Part shown: piece after piece, positions 20,501 through 26,711 of the stretch | Layout: each line of letters begins with the position of its first letter | Position numbering within the stretch: the first letter of the stretch is position 1 | From: Verrucomicrobia bacterium UBA6775 | Lineage (GTDB): Bacteria; Verrucomicrobiota; Verrucomicrobiia; Limisphaerales; UBA1096 | Direction of reading: 5' to 3' | Length of the DNA: 34,557 nt | Assembly: GCA_002453165.1 (NCBI GenBank) | Contig: DKGH01000209.1 | Span: 1 to 34,557, forward strand | Notes under the pieces: model-generated | The model's database searches: none | What the model was told of the DNA's origin: nothing | Seen by the model: only the letters and a program-made list of their open reading frames with translations | Program-made: the position numbers and the translations under genes

Positions 20501-23447
20501 AGTGCTTTCTTTAATTCACAATGATGCTTCGCAGGTGGCGGGAATGCTCAACGATGTATTCTCGGCCCGACGTCGAAATCTCGCATTACCCGGTCAACCT
20601 ACGCAACCGCAGGAGAGGGTTAACGTCGAGTCTGACGGCCTGACCAATTCGTTGATTATCACTGCCAGTGGTGAAAACCTAGAGTTGATAAGAGAATTGG
20701 TGGCGAAGGTGGACATCGAGCCGACAGCGGAATCCAGTCAGTTGACCATCATACCACTGGAGTTCGCGGATGCACAACGCGCGGCTTCGATGCTGCGTTC
20801 ATTGGTAAAACAGGGGCTCTATCGCCCGGGGGCAGTTCGCTCTGGAGCCGCGCGTGCCAACCGCGAGAGCATTGCCATCTCGGTGGATAATTCCACCAAT
20901 ACCCTCATTGTGTCCGCTAGTCCGGAAAACCTTGCCGTCGTTCGCGAGGTGGTGAAACAAATCGACACCAAAAATTATGCCCAATCTGGTTCTTTAAAAA
21001 TTTATGAACTAAAGCATGCCTCTGCAACCCGATTGGCCTTGACGATCGAGTCGTTTTTCAAGTCGAAGCGCACCGCAGAGGCTTCTGTGGGCGACCCTGA
21101 CGCAACCTTGCCTGTTGCGGTGACCCCGGATGAGCGAACAAACACACTGTTGGTCACAGGAGGCAAGGAAAGTTTCTCCATTATTGATGAACTGCTGCAG
21201 AAACTTGATGCCGATGCAGCGGTGGCCCAAAACCAGTATGAGGTGCTCACGTTGGTCAATGGCTCGGCGGCAAAATTGAAGCTCATGCTTGATAGATTGT
21301 TTGCCGGTCGAACGGCTCCTCCGGGCGGCCAAGCACCGCAGCCAGTGACAATCATTGCTGACTCCATTTCAAATGCTCTTGTGGTTGGTGCGGCGACCGA
21401 GGACCTGCCAATGGTGCGCGAGTTGGTGGAGCGGTTGGATGCCGAGCAATCCAGCCCGGACATCAATGTGGCCGTCTTTCCCCTGACCAAGGCCAATGCG
21501 ACGAGTGTTTCGCAGATTATCCAGGGGCTATACCGCGATACTGGTACTACGGTGGGACCGGCTGTGGCGGTAAATGTGGATGAGCGCATCAATGCGTTGG
21601 TGGTATCCGCTGGAGAAAACGATCTCAAGCGAATCGAGGAATTGGCCAAGCAACTCGACACTGACGAGGTGAGTCGAGTTTCGGAGATACGTGTGTTCGG
21701 CCTCAAGCATGCGAGTGCCACAGACTTGGCTTTGTTGCTCAACACCGCGCTTAACACCAAGCCGCAAAATCTGACCTCTCAAAGTGCTGACCGCCAGGAA
21801 CTGTTACAGTTCATAACCCGTACAGCCGAGGAAAATGATCTTGTCACTACCGGGTTACGCGAGGGTGTTCTAATCACTCCAGACCCAAGAACCAACTCAC
21901 TGGTAGTATCGGCTCCGGTCGACAACATGCCTTTGATCGAGCAGGTGATTACAAAGCTTGATTCGAGTTCGCCGCAGATCGCACAGATCAAGGTTTTCAA
22001 TTTGAAAAATGCAGACGCACGCCAGATGGCGGATGTACTGACAAGCCTATTCCGATTGCAGGCTGCCGGGGGCGAAGCGACCTCGCGGTCGATTCGTTAT
22101 ACTCTCGTCAAGCCAACCGAATCTTCATCCGAAATTGGAGATGACCCGACAATTGGAACTGCCGAACAAAACGCACTGACGGTTACAGTCGATATTCGGA
22201 CCAACAGCCTGTTAGTTGGTGGGTCTGAACACTATGTCGAATTGGCGGTTCAAATTATCGACGAACTTGATTCTAGTCCTGCTCAGGAACGAATCACTAA
22301 GGTTTACCGCTTGAAAAATGCACAGGCCGAGGAGATTGCAGTTGCGCTGCAGCAATTTCTTGACCAGTCACGTGAGCGTGTGCAAGCGGTGCTGGGGCAG
22401 GAAGCCGTTGGAACTGCCCAGCGCTTGCTTGATCAGGAAGTAGCTATCGTGGCTGAGCAAGCTAACAATGCTCTACTTGTTTCAGCCAGTCCACGTTACT
22501 TCGAGCAGGTCTCTGACATGATTGAGCAGTTGGACCAGCCACAGCGTCAGGTTTTAATTCAAGTTTTGCTGGCAGAAGTTACTCTGGATGGATCTTTTGA
22601 TAAAGGGCTAGATTGGTCAGTTAATCGGTTCATTAACGGAAAATCTAATGGTGATTCTAGTAGTGTTGAGCAACAAGACTTTTCTGCTGGTTCTGTTGGG
22701 GGTGGGCTTACTGCAACCATAACAAGTGGTGATGTGAATTTTATGCTGCGGGCTATGGAGAGTGATGGTCGTTTAGAGATTTTAAGTCGACCGCAAATAC
22801 TAGCCGCAGATAATCAACCGGCAAGTATTGACATAGGTCAGCGTGTACCATTTGTAACTGGAAGCAGTTTCAACGAAAGAGGATTCCTAGTAAACTCGTT
22901 TACTTATGAAAACGTTGGCGTGCAACTTTCTGTTACTCCAAGAATTAGTATTGATGGAGTAGTGAAGATGGAAGTTGAGCCGACGATAAGTTCACTTTCG
23001 ACTTCTAAAGTGGCAATATCGGAGAATTTTAAAGCTCCGGTTATCAATAACAGAAGTGCTACCACGCAAGTAAGTGTTCAAAACGGTCAGACGATCGTGA
23101 TTGGAGGTTTGATCAGCACACAAGATGAGGAGAGAATAACAAAAATACCTGTTCTAGGAGATATCCCCTATCTTGGCGCTGCTTTTAAGAGGACTAAGAC
23201 GAGTAGAAGTCGAACTGAATTGCTTATCATAATGACGCCTTATGTGATTAATTCACCTGAAGAAGTCGAAAACTATAGTCGTAAATCCATTGATGATTCG
23301 ATTTTTATGCAACCTATGGAGAATCGTAATACTAAGAGGAACGATGCTCAGTTGAGGATTCTAGATACTATTAAGCCCAATGCACGTGAAGAGAAGGGTA
23401 TTAATGAGTCGCTGAGGGAGCAGCAGAAGTTGAAAGACAAGATTTGA
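11529..23447 (+). CDS. Giant secretin with about 43 tandem N1-like domains
   Basis: A single uninterrupted 3,972-residue frame. A signal peptide (residues 1-24, ending LGQALGQ) sends it to the envelope. An N0 domain follows at about 60-140 (RNIRIQFEGVPYSDALQRFS). Then come about 43 units of 64-105 residues, counted by eye, each of the form I.VY.LK.A.A..LA..L...F, then D.RTNSLIVSA, then I..LI..LD, as in Secretin_N domains. The pore domain is at about 3675-3907: QVLIQVLLAEVTLDGSFDKG, RPQILAADNQPASIDIG, VGVQLSVTPRIS, TIVIGGLIS and VLGDIPYLGAAFKRT. A charged tail of about 65 residues ends the protein. GspD normally has about 650 residues and three N1-like domains. Units 15 and 16 are near-identical copies; units 22 and 23 carry Ser/Arg/Tyr-rich inserts; units 24-27 form a subfamily with a DTNSLFVLVPP-type strand. 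The outer-membrane pore role is firm; the system it serves (type II secretion, a pilus or something else) is not. The next gene overlaps its stop codon. Confidence 0.95.
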   Translation: MNQFRLLTCLLLVVLYPLGQALGQDAEKEAPPTAPVEEATPKTDANAGDKEPDGEAAEERNIRIQFEGVPYSDALQRFSQMANKPLIIESPVQGTLTFYDPQPYTYQEALDVLNVILSMKGVALVETGRYLQLSKLENIKKLPLKVIRGGDASGDVRPGQIVTVVVQLQHLDAAEVSAAASSLLSNAGSIAPMTQGKGLIITDRLESIKRVQNLLSEIDIGADAERVMKTHLLKHSSGLVVAELINKTFGKASAPKRLKYNDKTKRYDSFDPEPSTYVTAVYDEASRTMVLFGPTEQVDLASDLLLQFEVGDGRAGEVKIFFPSKVDADDLAEMIRDGVEGVAGKGEPSETAKLKARIIVDEKFNRIIATAPVSGQLELIENFVLQVDGSTAVGGSRTASASINVTRVFRIKTLDLDTVRSAVENATSEIYPSGETKPRLSISVDTTTRSLIVTGSPGDVGTAEAIVRQLEAGLKEPLAEPRTTSMLTLANHKVDRIYRNIESLVNERMNEVPFKEQPRPRLIPDRENNRVIVTANAAQHTIVADVVKSLDVLPTTPERTMRFVDLEGAEARKVKPLIDQLFENDKPSEGPTPQVVEDTGGKRFIVLSTSAQHERIMAFLEEYRASSGLVIEREIRSISLPRREPGKFNETVQAIQKLIDQRMQEAKFSRMPRPLILPDEPGSRLVLTATEEQFTVIDQIVETVTATPTPAKREMRVVRLKDRNGQELADLAKRLFDNQVTPDGSRPQIFADKDGTRLVVVGTVAEFEQVEVFARDFNEGREDLGPHQFKFVEVPLGQADEVVRSIGKLYQDQLRDNPSRQANAATILADSENDRVIISGPQKEVGRVESLVRMLGPAKGDTGGQKVTQVVRLNSANAQNMSGLIEKSFNTGPNRGKVNLLVDELSNSLILSGAERSVAAAEVVVRQLDTNNRQQPLELRILELRAGEAAKVGPLVEELFTALMKDRHGNNYKSRTTITVDENANRIIITGSKEEIDEIDRLVKQLDSTTRQSAGNRIFKIQAADAKTIADIINKTFVTKDYRGREQRRVSVAADEASNLLIVAGSPEDLQAVGMIVEQLDVGNPNVAKEIKVIELPDDEGEELAKLAARVWGAQMRGVEGVNNVSFNHEPSGKRLIIVSPKEMIEQAEAVVNGLLVTPEASKREVTVVELDRASAATLVPVLTSAYQAKVDGLPGTSATILPGATDKQVVVMGTAVQIAEIRQMVSELETPADTKTDRISRVIKLGDTAEVERLQSLAEQVYMDRFKGSAENPADAQILADPAAQSLVVSGRNEHVKAIEEIVAELRLKTKQPDRISRVIKLGDTSEVERLQSLAEQVYMDRFKGSTENPADAQILADPAAQSLVVSGRNEHVKAIEEIVAELRLKTKLTRPRITRVYDLKNAQATTLAATVTQLYTEKLKDQPGANPDQVLVLPDATSNRLIVMAPDDEFDVLEGIIQQVDQVSLQTAGTRIFKLQANDPAQVATILSGAISGISAVSDPKSNSLIVSGEPEDLQAASVIIEQLDNLTDKPNRAVQVFTLVNSPADIAATQAKEVYMDQMKGKTELGDADAMIMADASGNRLIVTANIRQLPLIKEVIATLDAETVGEDREIKIYALTNGSAASVMSVIANVLATELEQTDEALKLTVTASADDRSLVVSGQSKDLAKVEELVSALDAPTFTGEVEVRSYRLPEGDTDDLAEALNNIFEKPSGQVGGGIQPRFEADDDTRHLLVAATADQFVRIEKLIEDFQAAAEVTHGIKTFRLAKGKSDEIAKVLRDMLNAEDTSSGSSSYRSSSYYRSRYSRSSSSQPAKAKVTAAAAINAVIVQGTPSQLATAEELVQTLEKMDRPEASVMEVVHLEKAEAASVADAVNRALQGGERTYRSSSSRSRSSYYSRSSSSSSDEKPEVTVTPEVNSNSLVIVGPMDKVKSVTELIRQLDVKGETEGGVDIRIYKLENGEVKSVGQTLEDMIERVLNLMPGTETDRSRRRFSVRVWGDEPTKTLFVLVPPRQFPLVERLLPMLDQKSEEALQQGELKFYPVKHATASRLAEVVEDIIDRMAMLTPGTEEERRARQYTVRFWSHRDSNTVLAVVPPDLEDLTKQLITMLDTSSEVQERLGEIKIYPLQFGEAGDVASMLEDMVERMLALNPKPGLTSYEMVRLIRIWPHEDTNSLFVLVPPDQLEMTEKLISLLDVKPIEAIQDAELQLFQLEHTEAEAVGEMLESMVEQVLRLNPKSKISSRQIDDAVEIWPIENTNSLFVLVPKENLTMVTNLLSMLDQKPERVPREISYVLLENADAIIVEEQINQLFSEEDESKRPIIQADLFTNSITLIATKDQIIEITDLISNLDEAAVDNTLQIRVISSEGVPARDLAETLTGFYSKLSGVTIKLVEELPKAPTGNEDALEDSIDVDGVIHIAVDEKINAILASGKSNELDRVSRIVNDLNYTIIESDAEFRTYELKEADPEGLAKAILDIYSRPEKTVIEDGKPKKVPQPPKVVAVPDLRTRSVIIRAEALDFEYIDVLVANLDKPSLSQIDMKFYELRNAKPEDAVNYLQEYFEELKVTSPGEILDVRPDTRTKSVVVLARPDMFDQISEIIKRIDVPPAFAEAEVEIIELRKANAENLAQIIQTMLRPDASQGGLTDEAETLVEQVQKLNISNGEGQPIQLDLTQPIKIFGESGGGVNRVVLTSTVENMIALKELVKIMDTVSVVDGVTIRIIALSHADAENVRDTLDNIFSQSQALGQGPGGRAEPDGSGGKALVNELNLGVDDRTNSIIMSGDPDTVDLAERMIADLDKDVENFVTDVKIIRLKHASIDQVLPMLQSVFNENSNDPSREGLSRQVTRLRLHLQGEGVTVSEAPAVRDTLTIQGDDRSNTIIVAARSDLLPLIEEVINTLDIPSVGGMEAIQIYALEHASAATIQNVIEDLYRGQPRGQVRPEDRPNVVVDGRTNALIIAAPQKTLAIVNSLIQRLDVKPENPGIKVEVLSLIHNDASQVAGMLNDVFSARRRNLALPGQPTQPQERVNVESDGLTNSLIITASGENLELIRELVAKVDIEPTAESSQLTIIPLEFADAQRAASMLRSLVKQGLYRPGAVRSGAARANRESIAISVDNSTNTLIVSASPENLAVVREVVKQIDTKNYAQSGSLKIYELKHASATRLALTIESFFKSKRTAEASVGDPDATLPVAVTPDERTNTLLVTGGKESFSIIDELLQKLDADAAVAQNQYEVLTLVNGSAAKLKLMLDRLFAGRTAPPGGQAPQPVTIIADSISNALVVGAATEDLPMVRELVERLDAEQSSPDINVAVFPLTKANATSVSQIIQGLYRDTGTTVGPAVAVNVDERINALVVSAGENDLKRIEELAKQLDTDEVSRVSEIRVFGLKHASATDLALLLNTALNTKPQNLTSQSADRQELLQFITRTAEENDLVTTGLREGVLITPDPRTNSLVVSAPVDNMPLIEQVITKLDSSSPQIAQIKVFNLKNADARQMADVLTSLFRLQAAGGEATSRSIRYTLVKPTESSSEIGDDPTIGTAEQNALTVTVDIRTNSLLVGGSEHYVELAVQIIDELDSSPAQERITKVYRLKNAQAEEIAVALQQFLDQSRERVQAVLGQEAVGTAQRLLDQEVAIVAEQANNALLVSASPRYFEQVSDMIEQLDQPQRQVLIQVLLAEVTLDGSFDKGLDWSVNRFINGKSNGDSSSVEQQDFSAGSVGGGLTATITSGDVNFMLRAMESDGRLEILSRPQILAADNQPASIDIGQRVPFVTGSSFNERGFLVNSFTYENVGVQLSVTPRISIDGVVKMEVEPTISSLSTSKVAISENFKAPVINNRSATTQVSVQNGQTIVIGGLISTQDEERITKIPVLGDIPYLGAAFKRTKTSRSRTELLIIMTPYVINSPEEVENYSRKSIDDSIFMQPMENRNTKRNDAQLRILDTIKPNAREEKGINESLREQQKLKDKI
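11580..11601. repeat. Tandem pair of iterated palindromes in the secretin signal peptide
   Basis: Two copies of CTTGGCCAAG 12 bases apart encode PLGQALGQ at the end of the signal peptide. The same tandem spacing occurs in the terminator after ilvC. Confidence 0.9.
15241..15702 (+). repeat. Recent 231-bp in-frame tandem duplication
   Basis: Unit 1 is 15241-15471 and unit 2 is 15472-15702, each 77 codons, or exactly one N1-like domain. The protein copies differ by very few residues (GDTAEVERL/GDTSEVERL, KGSAENP/KGSTENP) plus the last few codons, while all other domains in the array are strongly diverged. Confidence 0.92.
16893..17250 (+). repeat. Two Ser/Arg/Tyr-rich low-complexity inserts in the secretin
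   Basis: The inserts are at 16893-16967 (about residues 1789-1813, containing SSSYRSSSYYRSRYSRSSSS) and about 17181-17250 (about residues 1885-1907, containing SSSRSRSSYYSRSSSSSS). Each interrupts the same place in two neighbouring N1-like domains, just before the central beta strand, so they are probably exposed loops at equal heights in adjacent rings. Confidence 0.85.
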
Positions 23448-23977
23448 TGCCTGTACCTTCAAATCAGGCAATATTTAACTGGAATTTTTCCAAGATTTTG
23501 CTGTTTTGCTTTACTGCAAGCCAAATAGTTTGCGGGTGTGTAGTGGTAGGTGAGACTAAAAGTAAAGGTGATAATAAAATCGGCTTATTTGTTGGCTCTA
23601 AGGTAGATTCGATTCGCCTTTTTACATCTCCTTCACTTCTAAACTTCGATAATCAGGAAGGAGTTGATGGTTTTTTAGCCAAGATATATGCAATCCAAAA
23701 TGGCACACCCAAGCCCGTTGAAATCAAAGATGGAAAAATTGAATTCGCCCTATTTGAGGGAGTTGTAGAGGGAGAGCCTTTGCAGGTTTGGAGATATGAG
23801 GCAATTGATTTAAAGACCCGAATGTCCAATTCCCGGATTGGAATAGTTTATGATTTTCAGATAAGTTGGGATTCCAAAAATAAACCCAGAAAAAAGGCCG
23901 CTGTCTTGGCTCGTTATATCGCGCCGGATGGTAGAGAGATTCGTGCTTTACCCGTAGTACTCTCGCTTGAGCCCTGA
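23447..23977 (+). CDS. Small lipoprotein coupled to the giant secretin
   Basis: The ATG at 23447 overlaps the secretin stop (TGATG), so translation is coupled. An upstream TTG at 23444 is possible but would add one codon only. The 176-residue product has a hydrophobic N terminus (FSKILLFCFTASQIV) and a lipobox-like VCGC, which suggests a lipoprotein. The rest looks like a beta-sandwich: FLAKIYAIQNGTPKPVEIKD, IEFALFEGVVEG, PLQVWRYEAIDL, VYDFQISWDSK and VLARYIAPDGREI. I do not recognise a named family. Base composition is AT-rich, like the secretin pore domain it follows and unlike ilvN downstream. Pilotins, which bring secretins to the outer membrane, are small lipoproteins often encoded nearby, so a pilotin-like role is a reasonable guess. 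Confidence 0.7.
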   Translation: MPVPSNQAIFNWNFSKILLFCFTASQIVCGCVVVGETKSKGDNKIGLFVGSKVDSIRLFTSPSLLNFDNQEGVDGFLAKIYAIQNGTPKPVEIKDGKIEFALFEGVVEGEPLQVWRYEAIDLKTRMSNSRIGIVYDFQISWDSKNKPRKKAAVLARYIAPDGREIRALPVVLSLEP

Positions 23978-24128
23978 TGCTCGATGCGACTCTCCAATGG
24001 CAAAAAGGTTGACCCGCTTTTGGGCTTATCCTAGCGTCTCCGCCCGGTTGCCCGGAATCCCCGAGGCTTTTCCTTTACTTTGGATTCGTTTTTAAAGTGA
24101 AGTGATTGGCCAACCGGCGACGCAAACC

Positions 24129-24602
24129 ATGCGACACACTATTTCAGTACTGGTTCAAAACAAGTTTGGCGTGCTTACGCGCGTTGCCGGGCTGTTTAGT
24201 GGCCGGGGCTTCAACATTGACTCGTTGAACGTGGCTCCGACCCACGATCCGAGTATGTCCCGCATGACCATCGTGACCCGTGGTGATGACACCACGCTGG
24301 ACCAGATCGTCAAGCAGTTGAACAAGCTGGTCGACTCGCTCGAGGTGCAGGATTTTCGCGACGGCGAGTATGTTGATCGCGAACTGGTGCTAGTTCGCGT
24401 CGGTGTGGATCCCCAGTCGCGCGCCGAGGTGATGCAGATAACCGACATCTTCCGCGCGAAGATCGTCGACGTGCAGCCGGCCAGCGTGACCATCGAGATC
24501 ACCGGCAGCGAAAGCAAGGTCAGCAAATTCCTCGGGTTGATGGAAAACTTCGGCGTCCAGGAACTGACCCGCACCGGCAAGGTGGCCCTGCCGCGAAAAT
24601 AA
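24129..24602 (+). CDS. ilvN: Acetolactate synthase small (regulatory) subunit
   Basis: The regulatory subunit of acetohydroxyacid synthase, which activates the catalytic subunit and confers feedback inhibition by valine. MRHTISVLVQNKFGVLTRVA, then GLFSGRGFNIDSLNVAPT, is the textbook N-terminal ACT domain. The C-terminal half (ELVLVRVGVD, EVMQITDIFRAKIVDV, VTIEITGSESKVSKFLGLM) completes the family. A GTG at 24102 would extend it by 9 residues, but family members start at MRHTISV, so I chose 24129 (157 residues). The catalytic subunit gene is not in this window. ilvC follows 19 bases downstream. Confidence 0.95.
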   Translation: MRHTISVLVQNKFGVLTRVAGLFSGRGFNIDSLNVAPTHDPSMSRMTIVTRGDDTTLDQIVKQLNKLVDSLEVQDFRDGEYVDRELVLVRVGVDPQSRAEVMQITDIFRAKIVDVQPASVTIEITGSESKVSKFLGLMENFGVQELTRTGKVALPRK

Positions 24603-24621
24603 ATTTTACTCAAGCAAAACT

Positions 24622-25647
24622 ATGGCAGCAAAAGTATATCACGACAAAGACGCAGACCTGAATGTCCTCAAGGGCAAGACCATGGCCGTGCTCGGCTTCG
24701 GATCACAAGGTCATGCCCATGCGCTCAACCTCAAGGACAGCGGCGTGAATGTCATCATCGGGCTCTACAAGGGGAGCAAGTCGGCCAAGGTGGCCAAGAG
24801 CAAAGGCTTCAAGGTTTACGAGAACGCTGAGGCGGTGAAACGCGCCGACGTCATTTTCGTGGCCGTGCCGGATACCCGCCAGGCGGACGTCTTCAAGAAC
24901 GACATCGAGCCGAACCTAACGAAGGGCAAGACGCTGCTCTTCTCTCACGGGTTCGCGGTGCACTTCAAGACGGTCGTGCCGCCGAAGGACGTCAACGTGA
25001 TTCTGGTCGCGCCGAAGGGCCCCGGGCACATCGTCCGACGCCAGTACGTCGAGGGCAAGGGCGTGCCGAGCCTGATCGCCATCGAGCAGAACGCCGATCG
25101 TCAGGCCAAGAAGATCGCCCTCGCTTGGGCCAAGGGCATCGGCGGGACGCGCGCCGGAGTCATCCAGACCACCTTCAAGGAGGAAACCGAGACCGACCTG
25201 TTCGGCGAGCAGACCGTCCTTTGTGGCGGCACAAGCGCCCTGATCCAGGCCGGCTACGAGGTGTTGGTCGAGGCCGGTTATCAGCCGGAGATGGCCTACT
25301 TCGAGTGTCTGCATGAGTTGAAGCTGATCGTCGACCTGATCAACGAGGCCGGCATCAGCGGCATGCGTTTTTCTATCTCCGAGACTGCCAAGTGGGGCGA
25401 CGTCAAGGTGGGGCCGAAGATCATCGACTCCAGCGTGAAAAAGCGGATGAAGGCGGCCTTGAAAGACATTCAGGACGGCAAGTTTGCCAAGGCATGGGTG
25501 CGCCAGTACAAGACCGGCTACAAGCAGTACAACAAATTGCTCAAGGACGGCGAAAAGCACGGCATCGAAAAGGTGGGCACGCGCCTGCGTTCCATGATGC
25601 CGTGGATGCAAAAACGCACCGTGAAGGGCGCTCAGGCTGCCTATTAA
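24622..25647 (+). CDS. ilvC: Ketol-acid reductoisomerase
   Basis: IlvC converts acetolactate to dihydroxyisovalerate using NADPH and magnesium, the second common step of valine and isoleucine synthesis. At 341 residues it is a class I enzyme. The nucleotide-binding loop is GFGSQGHAHALNLKDSG, followed by GLYKGSKSAKVAKSKGF, whose serines and lysine fit NADPH preference. APKGPGHIVRRQYVEGKGVP, ETETDLFGEQTVLCGG and the later EC.HELKL.VDLI block supply the magnesium and substrate ligands. It lies directly after ilvN and ends at a strong terminator. Confidence 0.97.
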   Translation: MAAKVYHDKDADLNVLKGKTMAVLGFGSQGHAHALNLKDSGVNVIIGLYKGSKSAKVAKSKGFKVYENAEAVKRADVIFVAVPDTRQADVFKNDIEPNLTKGKTLLFSHGFAVHFKTVVPPKDVNVILVAPKGPGHIVRRQYVEGKGVPSLIAIEQNADRQAKKIALAWAKGIGGTRAGVIQTTFKEETETDLFGEQTVLCGGTSALIQAGYEVLVEAGYQPEMAYFECLHELKLIVDLINEAGISGMRFSISETAKWGDVKVGPKIIDSSVKKRMKAALKDIQDGKFAKAWVRQYKTGYKQYNKLLKDGEKHGIEKVGTRLRSMMPWMQKRTVKGAQAAY

Positions 25648-25665
25648 GTCGCCGGAGAGTTTTCC

Positions 25666-25703
25666 AAACCGCTTGGCCAAGCGCTTGGCCAAGCGGTTTT
25701 TTT
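25666..25703 (+). terminator. Terminator built from two tandem iterated palindromes
   Basis: A perfect 34-base inverted repeat: AAACCGCTTGGCCAAGC (25666-25682) mirrored at 25683-25699, followed by a run of seven T (25697-25703). It contains two copies of CTTGGCCAAG 12 bases apart. It lies 18 bases after the ilvC stop. Confidence 0.8.
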
Positions 25704-25763
25704 GTGCCCGAAAATATCGTAGAATCGAGCAACCATTCCGAAAAGGCGGTGTTAGAGTGAATC

Positions 25764-26711
25764 GTGACGGAGAGGAAATCAGGTTTTTTGAGACGGACGA
25801 TGGTTCCGTTGTTCGTGCTTGGCGTCCTGGTTTTGGAGGTTGAGGCCATTCAGGATCCCCAGACACAGGGGCATGACTACTCGTTAATATCCACGCGAAA
25901 CGCGTTCAACCTGTCCAACGAACCGCCGCCACGAAAGGAGACCGCCCCACCGCCCGAGCCGCCCAAGAATCTCGACCTGAAATTCACCGGGATCTTCAAG
26001 TTAAAGGGCGTGGAGAAAGCCTGTCTCGCTGTGATCGACACCACGGCCAAGCCGCCTGAGACGAAATATTTTCAAATGCCGGTTGGGGACAAGCAGGGCG
26101 TAATCGAGATCACGGCGATCGACGCCAAGACCGGTCTGGTCAAGTTACTGCGGAACGGAACCCCGATTGAGTTAAGCCTCAGCAACGACGAGCACACCTA
26201 CAAGACCGCCGTGGCCAAGGCACCGACAAAGTCGAGTTCACGTTCTTCCTCCTCCAGGACATCGTCTCGTTCGTCAAGCAGTTCGCGGCCAACCTCCGGC
26301 AGGACATCCGGCGCATCTTTTGCGCGTCCGAGCCGCCCGAGTTCTTCCACGTCATCGAGTCGTACTTCAAGTGGCAGTCGGTCAATACCCAGTCGGAGTT
26401 CCAATTCGCTTCGAGCCGTGCCCATGCGGGGCGGGTCGACCAACCCGACCCCGCCTGTGATCCAGCAGGATCGGGATCCGGGAATTCAGGCGATTGAAAT
26501 GATCAAGCAAAAGCAGGATGCAGAGAATGCTGGAGTGCCGATGCCGCCGCTGCCGTTTCAGAATGAATTGAACGATGCGCCCGCCGGTGGAGCCGGTGAT
26601 GGTCCTGCAACCGATGGCCCTCCGCTTCCCCCGGTGCCGGGGCGTTATGGCCCGCCGCTGCCGCCAATTCCCGGGCAGCCACCTCTTCCCCGGGTGCCTC
26701 CGGGTGGCTGA
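25764..26711 (+). CDS. GspC-like periplasmic protein with Ser/Arg- and Pro-rich tail
   Basis: I used the GTG at 25764 (315 residues) because it gives a basic start (MTERKSGFLRRT) before a hydrophobic segment (MVPLFVLGVLVLEVEA). An ATG at 25800 would lose that charge. Residues 40-55 (DYSLISTRNAFNLSNEP) and the 70-140 domain (LDLKFTGIFKLKGVEKACLA, then MPVGDKQGVIEITAIDAKTG and VKLLRNGTPIELSL) follow the pattern of the GspC/PilP homology region, which joins the inner-membrane platform to the secretin N0 domain. The following 150-235 region is rich in Ser and Arg (SRSSSSRTSSRSSSSS). The C terminus is Pro-rich (PPLPPVPGRYGPPLPPIPG). The similarity is at pattern level. It converges tightly with nagB; the two stop codons abut as TGATCA. 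Confidence 0.6.
   Translation: MTERKSGFLRRTMVPLFVLGVLVLEVEAIQDPQTQGHDYSLISTRNAFNLSNEPPPRKETAPPPEPPKNLDLKFTGIFKLKGVEKACLAVIDTTAKPPETKYFQMPVGDKQGVIEITAIDAKTGLVKLLRNGTPIELSLSNDEHTYKTAVAKAPTKSSSRSSSSRTSSRSSSSSRPTSGRTSGASFARPSRPSSSTSSSRTSSGSRSIPSRSSNSLRAVPMRGGSTNPTPPVIQQDRDPGIQAIEMIKQKQDAENAGVPMPPLPFQNELNDAPAGGAGDGPATDGPPLPPVPGRYGPPLPPIPGQPPLPRVPPGG

Noticed and set aside
24916..25866. A 316-residue minus-strand ORF opposite ilvC
   Set aside because: ilvC is certain on the other strand; the opposite frame also crosses the terminator and reads palindrome as repeated LAKR.
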